Assembly (NCBI GenBank): GCA_015661135.1 | Contig: JACVXW010000093.1 | Coordinates: forward strand, 1-9,866 | Length of the DNA: 9,866 nucleotides | Direction: 5' to 3' | Source of the DNA: Chloroflexota bacterium | GTDB lineage: Bacteria > Chloroflexota > Limnocylindria > Limnocylindrales > CSP1-4 | Part shown: one piece after another, positions 6,388 through 9,866 of the stretch | Position numbering within the stretch: position 1 is the first letter of the stretch | Layout of the letters: the number at the start of each line of letters is the position of its first letter | Position numbers and translations under genes: made by a program | Notes under the pieces: generated by a model | The model's database searches: none | The model's input: the letters and a program-made list of their open reading frames with translations, nothing else | What the model was told of the DNA's origin: nothing

Positions 6388-6837
6388 ATGGAGTTCTCGG
6401 GCGCCGTCGACATTCCTGCCACCCGCGATCACGTCTTCGCCTTCGTGACGGACCCGAACCGGGTGGGGGCCTGCGGGCCGGGCGTCGAATCCATCGAGGT
6501 CATCGACGCGACGCACTTCCGGGCAAAGGCGAAGGTCGGCGTCGGCTTCATCACGGCGCGCTTCGTGGTTGATCTCGAGATCACGGAGCAGCGGGCCCCG
6601 GACATGGCGATCATCAAGGCGCGCGGCCAGGCTCCCGGCAGCGCGGTGGATGCGCTCGGCCGGATGAACCTCGTGGACGGCGCGGAGCCGGGGACCACGA
6701 CGATGCTCTGGGCGGCCGAGGTGAACCTCAGCGGCATGCTTGCCAGCGTCGGAGCCCGGATGGTCGAGGGGACGGCCAACAAGATGATCGGCCAGGCCTT
6801 CGACTGCATGCGCGCCAAGATCGTCGCCGAGGGCTGA
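6388..6837 (+). CDS. coxG: SRPBCC-fold CO dehydrogenase accessory protein (CoxG)
   Basis: A 149-residue CoxG-family protein of the SRPBCC (START-like) superfamily, which has a hydrophobic ligand cavity. The family start MEFSGAVDIPATRDHVFAFVTDP, the CGPGVESIEV segment (29-38) and the helix ending MIGQAFDCMRAKI (133-145) are recognisable. CoxG has been linked to membrane association of CO dehydrogenase and to electron transfer via quinone, so that is the likely role. Unlike longer relatives of about 200 residues, this protein ends right after the last SRPBCC helix and shows no membrane segment or tail. The ATG at 6388 has TGGAGG at 6375-6380, seven bases upstream, which rules out the longer in-frame start at 6259 inside coxF. 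A 47-base gap separates it from coxF, and the next gene starts directly after its stop. Confidence 0.92.
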   Translation: MEFSGAVDIPATRDHVFAFVTDPNRVGACGPGVESIEVIDATHFRAKAKVGVGFITARFVVDLEITEQRAPDMAIIKARGQAPGSAVDALGRMNLVDGAEPGTTTMLWAAEVNLSGMLASVGARMVEGTANKMIGQAFDCMRAKIVAEG

Positions 6838-7476
6838 TTGGAGCGCATCTCTCGGGTCGTCGGCCCCGCCCGGACCAACGTCCACCTGCTCGCCGACGCG
6901 CGCACCCGCGAGGCAATCGCCATCGATACCGCGATACCGTCACTGGGCTGGATCAGCGACGAGCTCCGGGAGCGCGGCTGGACCCTCAAGCTCATCGTCA
7001 CGACCCACGGGCACTGGGACCACTTCGGGGACAACGCCGCGGTCGCGGCGCACACCAGGGCGCCGATAGCGGTTCACCCGCTGGACGCCCACCGGCTGAC
7101 CAACCCGCAGCCGCACTGGGCCCCGTTCGAGATCCCGGCGTGCGTCCCCGCGGTCGATCTCGCGGAGGGCGGCGAGATCCGATTCGGCGAGATTCGCCTG
7201 ACGGTGCTCCACACCCCCGGCCACACCGAAGGATCGGTCTGCCTCTGGTCGGCCGACGACGGCCTCCTGTTCAGCGGCGACACCCTGTTCGCAGGGAGCT
7301 GGGGGAGAGTGGACCTGCCCGGCGGTTCAGCGGCGCAGATGGTCGAGTCGCTCGCCCGGCTCGCGACGTTCGAGGATCCGCTCCGCGTCTACCCCGGCCA
7401 CGGCCCCGAGACCACGATCGGTCGGGAGCGCCCATGGCTGGAAATGGTCGCCCGGGAGCGGCGGCTGCTCGTCTAG
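6838..7476 (+). CDS. Metallo-beta-lactamase-fold hydrolase, glyoxalase II-like
   Basis: A 212-residue metal-dependent hydrolase. The dinuclear metal site is complete: THGHWDH gives H57, H59, D61 and H62; HTPGHT gives H129; SGDTLF gives D148; and YPGHGPET gives H188. The domain runs from residue 1 (ERISRVVGPARTNVHLL, a normal family N-terminus) to the end, matching the compact glyoxalase II-like hydrolases of about 210 residues. The TTG start at 6838 abuts the coxG stop with no spacer, and a weak GAGGG lies at 6829-6833, so translation is probably coupled to coxG. It is not a standard cox gene. Thioester hydrolysis or persulfide chemistry are possible activities for the family, but the substrate is unknown. 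Its TAG stop shares a CTAG with the convergent gene. Confidence 0.88.
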   Translation: MERISRVVGPARTNVHLLADARTREAIAIDTAIPSLGWISDELRERGWTLKLIVTTHGHWDHFGDNAAVAAHTRAPIAVHPLDAHRLTNPQPHWAPFEIPACVPAVDLAEGGEIRFGEIRLTVLHTPGHTEGSVCLWSADDGLLFSGDTLFAGSWGRVDLPGGSAAQMVESLARLATFEDPLRVYPGHGPETTIGRERPWLEMVARERRLLV

Positions 7477-8516
7477 GACGCGGCCGAGCCGGGGACCTCG
7501 ATCGCCTTGCGGTAGTCCGCGGCCGTCCGGATGCGGCGAAAGCCGAGCCCCTCGTACAGGCGTACTGCCCCGGTCAGGTTCTCGGCATCGGCGCCGAGCG
7601 CCGCCTCATCCAGTCCCAGTTCCCGCAGCGTCGCGAGGGACCGGGCAATCAGCGCCGCGGCCAGGCCGCGCCGGCGCCACGGCCGGCGAACGGAGATGTG
7701 CTCCAGCCAGCCCCGCCTGATGCCCAGCTTCTCGTTTTCCTCCGGGAAGACGAAGTTCATCACCGAACCGGCGACCTCGTCCCCGTCCCACGCGACCTGC
7801 CAGAGGCCCGTATCGATGTCAGGCTGGCTGAACCAGCGCAGGAAGTCGGCCTCCGAGCGGACGGTCGGGTCCCGGTGATCCTGGAATGCCTCGCAGTCGG
7901 CGTCCCAGATCCGGCGGTGGTCCTCCGCCCGGACCGGTCGGATCTCGACGCCGGCCGGCATCGGCGCCTCCGGGAGTGGATCCGCGAGCGAGCGGGTCAT
8001 GAGGATCCCGTATCCAACCACGGTGTACCCGCCGGCAGCCGCAAACGGCGCGACCTCCGGGATCTCGAGATCCGCCCACGCGGCGAGGACGTGGGGGATG
8101 TCCGGGTTGCCCATCGTGCCGGCCGCCAGCCCGCGCGCGACCCGAGCCTCCGCCCAGGCCAGGAGCACCCGCCCGATGCCGTGATGCCGATGGGACGGCA
8201 GGACGACCGGGTTAAGGTGATGCATGACGTGCTCGCCACGCTGCTTCCAGCTGTGGTCCACGAACCCGACCATGGCCCCGTCGATCTCGGCAACCAGGGC
8301 GTCCTCATCGAGGTCGGCCCCGTCGGTCAGTTCCCAGTCGTGACGAAGCGCCGCCTCGGTCGGCAGCCAGTCGACGCCGTCATGGAGGTTGGCCGCCGAC
8401 AGGACCGCAGCGACCGCAGGATAGTCACGCTCCCGCTCGAAGTGCCGGAACACGAGGCCCGGAACGGACGGCGCCCCGTCAAGCTCGAGGACGCGGGATC
8501 CGCGATCGACGCTCAT
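7473..8516 (-). CDS. Tandem GNAT-family N-acetyltransferase
   Basis: A 347-residue protein with two GNAT domains, expected to transfer an acetyl group from acetyl-CoA to an unknown amine. The N-terminal domain (about 20-175) has an acetyl-CoA loop in PSHRHHGIGRVLL (107-119). The C-terminal domain (about 188-342) has a clearer one in RPWRRRGLAAAL (278-289) and the usual ending AVRLYEGLGFRRI (317-329). The ATG at 8516 is chosen over the start at 8576 because it overlaps the rsgA stop as ATGA; the longer version would add 20 residues lying inside rsgA. It is the last gene of the minus-strand unit, so expression probably depends on rsgA. A resistance or small-molecule acetylation role is possible but not shown. 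Confidence 0.9.
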   Translation of the reverse strand: MSVDRGSRVLELDGAPSVPGLVFRHFERERDYPAVAAVLSAANLHDGVDWLPTEAALRHDWELTDGADLDEDALVAEIDGAMVGFVDHSWKQRGEHVMHHLNPVVLPSHRHHGIGRVLLAWAEARVARGLAAGTMGNPDIPHVLAAWADLEIPEVAPFAAAGGYTVVGYGILMTRSLADPLPEAPMPAGVEIRPVRAEDHRRIWDADCEAFQDHRDPTVRSEADFLRWFSQPDIDTGLWQVAWDGDEVAGSVMNFVFPEENEKLGIRRGWLEHISVRRPWRRRGLAAALIARSLATLRELGLDEAALGADAENLTGAVRLYEGLGFRRIRTAADYRKAIEVPGSAAS

Positions 8517-9604
8517 CGTTCGGTTCCGTACTTCTGGTCCATCCGCTGCTCCACCCCCTTGACCATCGCCGACCACTTTCGCCGCTCCGCCTTCCTGGCG
8601 ATGGCATCGTTGGCCAGTTCTGCACGGTGGGCCTCCTTCTCCAGTTTTCGGTAGGCCTCGAAGCGATCTGCGTCCAGGTCACCGGCGCCGAGGGCGAGGC
8701 GCACGGCGCACCCCGGCTCGGACTCGTGCCCGCAGTCGCTGAACCGGCAGCGCGCCGCGACAGCCTCCACGTCGCTGAAGGCGCTCGCCAGACCATCGCC
8801 GTCCAGGAGTGCCAGCTCGCGCAGGCCGGGCGTATCAATGACGAGCCCTTCGGCGAGCGGTACGAGCTGTCGACGTGTCGTGGTGTGCCGGCCGCGGGCG
8901 TCGTCCTCGCGGATGCCGGATGTCGTCAGGAGCTCTTCGCCGGCCAGCGTGTTGACGAGGGTCGACTTGCCGACCCCGGATGACCCGAAGAAGACGACCG
9001 TGCGCCCGGGGGCGAGATGTGCTCGAACGGCGTCGATGCCTTCGCCAGTCACCGCCGACGTGGCGATCACCTGGACGCCCGGCGCGACGGACTCCGCCGC
9101 GACGGCGTGGCCGGCAACGTCATCATCGAGGTCGGCCTTCGAGAGGACGACCACCGGCAGGGCCCCGGACTCCCACGCCACGGCGAGGTAGCGCTCAAGG
9201 CGGCGGAGGTTGAGTTCGCCGTTCAGCGACGTGACGATGAAGGCGACATCCACGTTCGCGGCGATGACCTGGACACTGTTGGCGTGATCCACCGGTGCCC
9301 GCCGCACGATCGCCGACTGCCGGGCCAGGAGTGCGTGGATCGTGCCGGTGCCGTCGTCGGCCCCGAGCGTCACCGCGACCCAGTCCCCGACGGCCGGATA
9401 GGCGAGGGCATCGCCGTTCGAGTCGTAGCGGAGCCGCCCGGAGACGGCCGCGGAGCGGCTGCCGGAGCCGTCGTGGACGAGGAACGCTCCGCGTCCTTCG
9501 GCCACGACCCGGGCGGGGATACGACCAGCCACGCGGTGCGGTTCGAACGCGGCATCGAACCTCGCGTTCCAGCCCATCGCGTCGAGGGATTCGCGCGGCG
9601 TCAC
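8513..9604 (-). CDS. rsgA: Ribosome small-subunit-dependent GTPase A (RsgA/YjeQ)
   Basis: A 363-residue GTPase that acts in late maturation of the 30S ribosomal subunit. The N-terminal OB-fold region (about 25-105) precedes the GTPase domain. Motif order is permuted as in all RsgA proteins: G4 SKAD (155-158), G1 GSSGVGKS (207-214), switch I GRHTTT (238-243), G3 DTPG (257-260). A C-terminal zinc site follows, with C286, C291, H293 and C299 (CRFSDCGHESEPGC). Length and domain order match the family. The GTG start at 9604 overlaps the upstream gene's stop as GTGA, and its own stop overlaps the next start as ATGA, so the three minus-strand genes appear translationally coupled. The basic, helical C-terminus (about 320-363) is normal for the family. 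Confidence 0.96.
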   Translation of the reverse strand: MTPRESLDAMGWNARFDAAFEPHRVAGRIPARVVAEGRGAFLVHDGSGSRSAAVSGRLRYDSNGDALAYPAVGDWVAVTLGADDGTGTIHALLARQSAIVRRAPVDHANSVQVIAANVDVAFIVTSLNGELNLRRLERYLAVAWESGALPVVVLSKADLDDDVAGHAVAAESVAPGVQVIATSAVTGEGIDAVRAHLAPGRTVVFFGSSGVGKSTLVNTLAGEELLTTSGIREDDARGRHTTTRRQLVPLAEGLVIDTPGLRELALLDGDGLASAFSDVEAVAARCRFSDCGHESEPGCAVRLALGAGDLDADRFEAYRKLEKEAHRAELANDAIARKAERRKWSAMVKGVEQRMDQKYGTER

Positions 9605-9866
9605 TCGGCCCCCTCCAAACCAAGGTCCGGCACGACCCCCGGCGCAAACGGCCCGAGCTGGTACTCGAACGTTTCCGACACGATGCGGAATCCCAGGCTC
9701 TCGTACAGCGTCAGCGCCTGGTTGGGGTTCTGAGTGTCCACGCCGAGGCAGGCCTGATCCGCGCCGGCATCCCGGACCGCCCGCAGGCTCTCGGCGAGGA
9801 GGGCACGTGCCAGCCCACGGCGGCGATGCTCGGGCTGGACCGAGATCGCCTCGGTCATGCCAACAC
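9601..9866 (-). CDS. GNAT-family acetyltransferase, C-terminal part (cut by window edge)
   Basis: The last 88 residues of a GNAT protein. The acetyl-CoA binding loop is visible in VQPEHRRRGLARALLAE, followed by a typical GNAT ending ALTLYESLGFRIV. The ATG at 9858 is probably internal, because the residues around it (VGMTEAISV) form the strand that normally precedes the acetyl-CoA loop, so the N-terminal part lies beyond the right edge. Its end resembles the second domain of the tandem GNAT downstream of rsgA (LGVDTQNPNQALTLYESLGF against LGADAENLTGAVRLYEGLGF), suggesting they are related and that this one may also be a two-domain protein. Its TGA overlaps the rsgA GTG by four bases. Confidence 0.85.
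   Translation of the reverse strand, partial: VGMTEAISVQPEHRRRGLARALLAESLRAVRDAGADQACLGVDTQNPNQALTLYESLGFRIVSETFEYQLGPFAPGVVPDLGLEGAE

Overview
This is a high-GC bacterial window whose centre is a compact gene cluster for a form I aerobic (Mo/Cu) carbon monoxide dehydrogenase. GC-rich codon use, GTG/TTG starts, tightly overlapping genes and the neighbours (DUF-like methyltransferase, tandem GNATs, RsgA) suggest a soil-type Chloroflexota, possibly Limnocylindria-like, or less likely an actinomycete. That placement is inference; no rRNA or taxon marker is present.

Layout. 1-974 (+): a SAM-dependent class I methyltransferase whose true start is uncertain because its frame is open to the left edge. 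975-1545: a 571-base gene-free stretch. It holds GC-rich inverted repeats, a five-copy 18-bp tandem repeat (1239-1328), a good sigma70-type promoter candidate (TTGACG-17-GATACT, 1372-1400), then an apparent leader with three hairpins and a strong Shine-Dalgarno sequence. 1546-7476 (+): coxM, coxS, coxL, an XdhC/CoxF-family maturation protein carrying a C-terminal YHS domain, coxG, and a metallo-beta-lactamase-fold hydrolase. All six are tightly spaced or overlapping and look like one operon. 7473-9866 (-): a tandem-GNAT acetyltransferase, the circularly permuted GTPase RsgA, and the C-terminal part of another GNAT protein. These three are joined by ATGA/GTGA overlaps and read toward the cox operon. 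The two convergent transcription units share one CTAG palindrome that serves as the TAG stop for both.

How the genes work together. CoxM (FAD), CoxS (two [2Fe-2S]) and CoxL (molybdopterin cytosine dinucleotide-Cu site) form the catalytic (LMS)2 enzyme oxidising CO to CO2. CoxL carries the diagnostic AYRCSFR loop, so true CO oxidation (form I) is expected rather than another molybdenum hydroxylase activity. The XdhC-family protein probably prepares or inserts the cofactor. CoxG (SRPBCC fold) probably links the enzyme to the quinone pool. The metallohydrolase role is unknown. The order M-S-L-F-G matches the classic cox layout with coxD and coxE absent from between L and F.

Main points for a second look: the structured coxM leader, in which a CCTCC can pair with either of two GGAGG segments including the ribosome binding site; an apparent gap of about ten residues in CoxL just before its conserved cofactor-binding segment; the XdhC-YHS fusion; a short CoxG without a visible membrane tail; the metallohydrolase at the operon end; and the 18-bp tandem repeat upstream of the promoter. 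I saw no CRISPR array, insertion sequence, rRNA or convincing tRNA.
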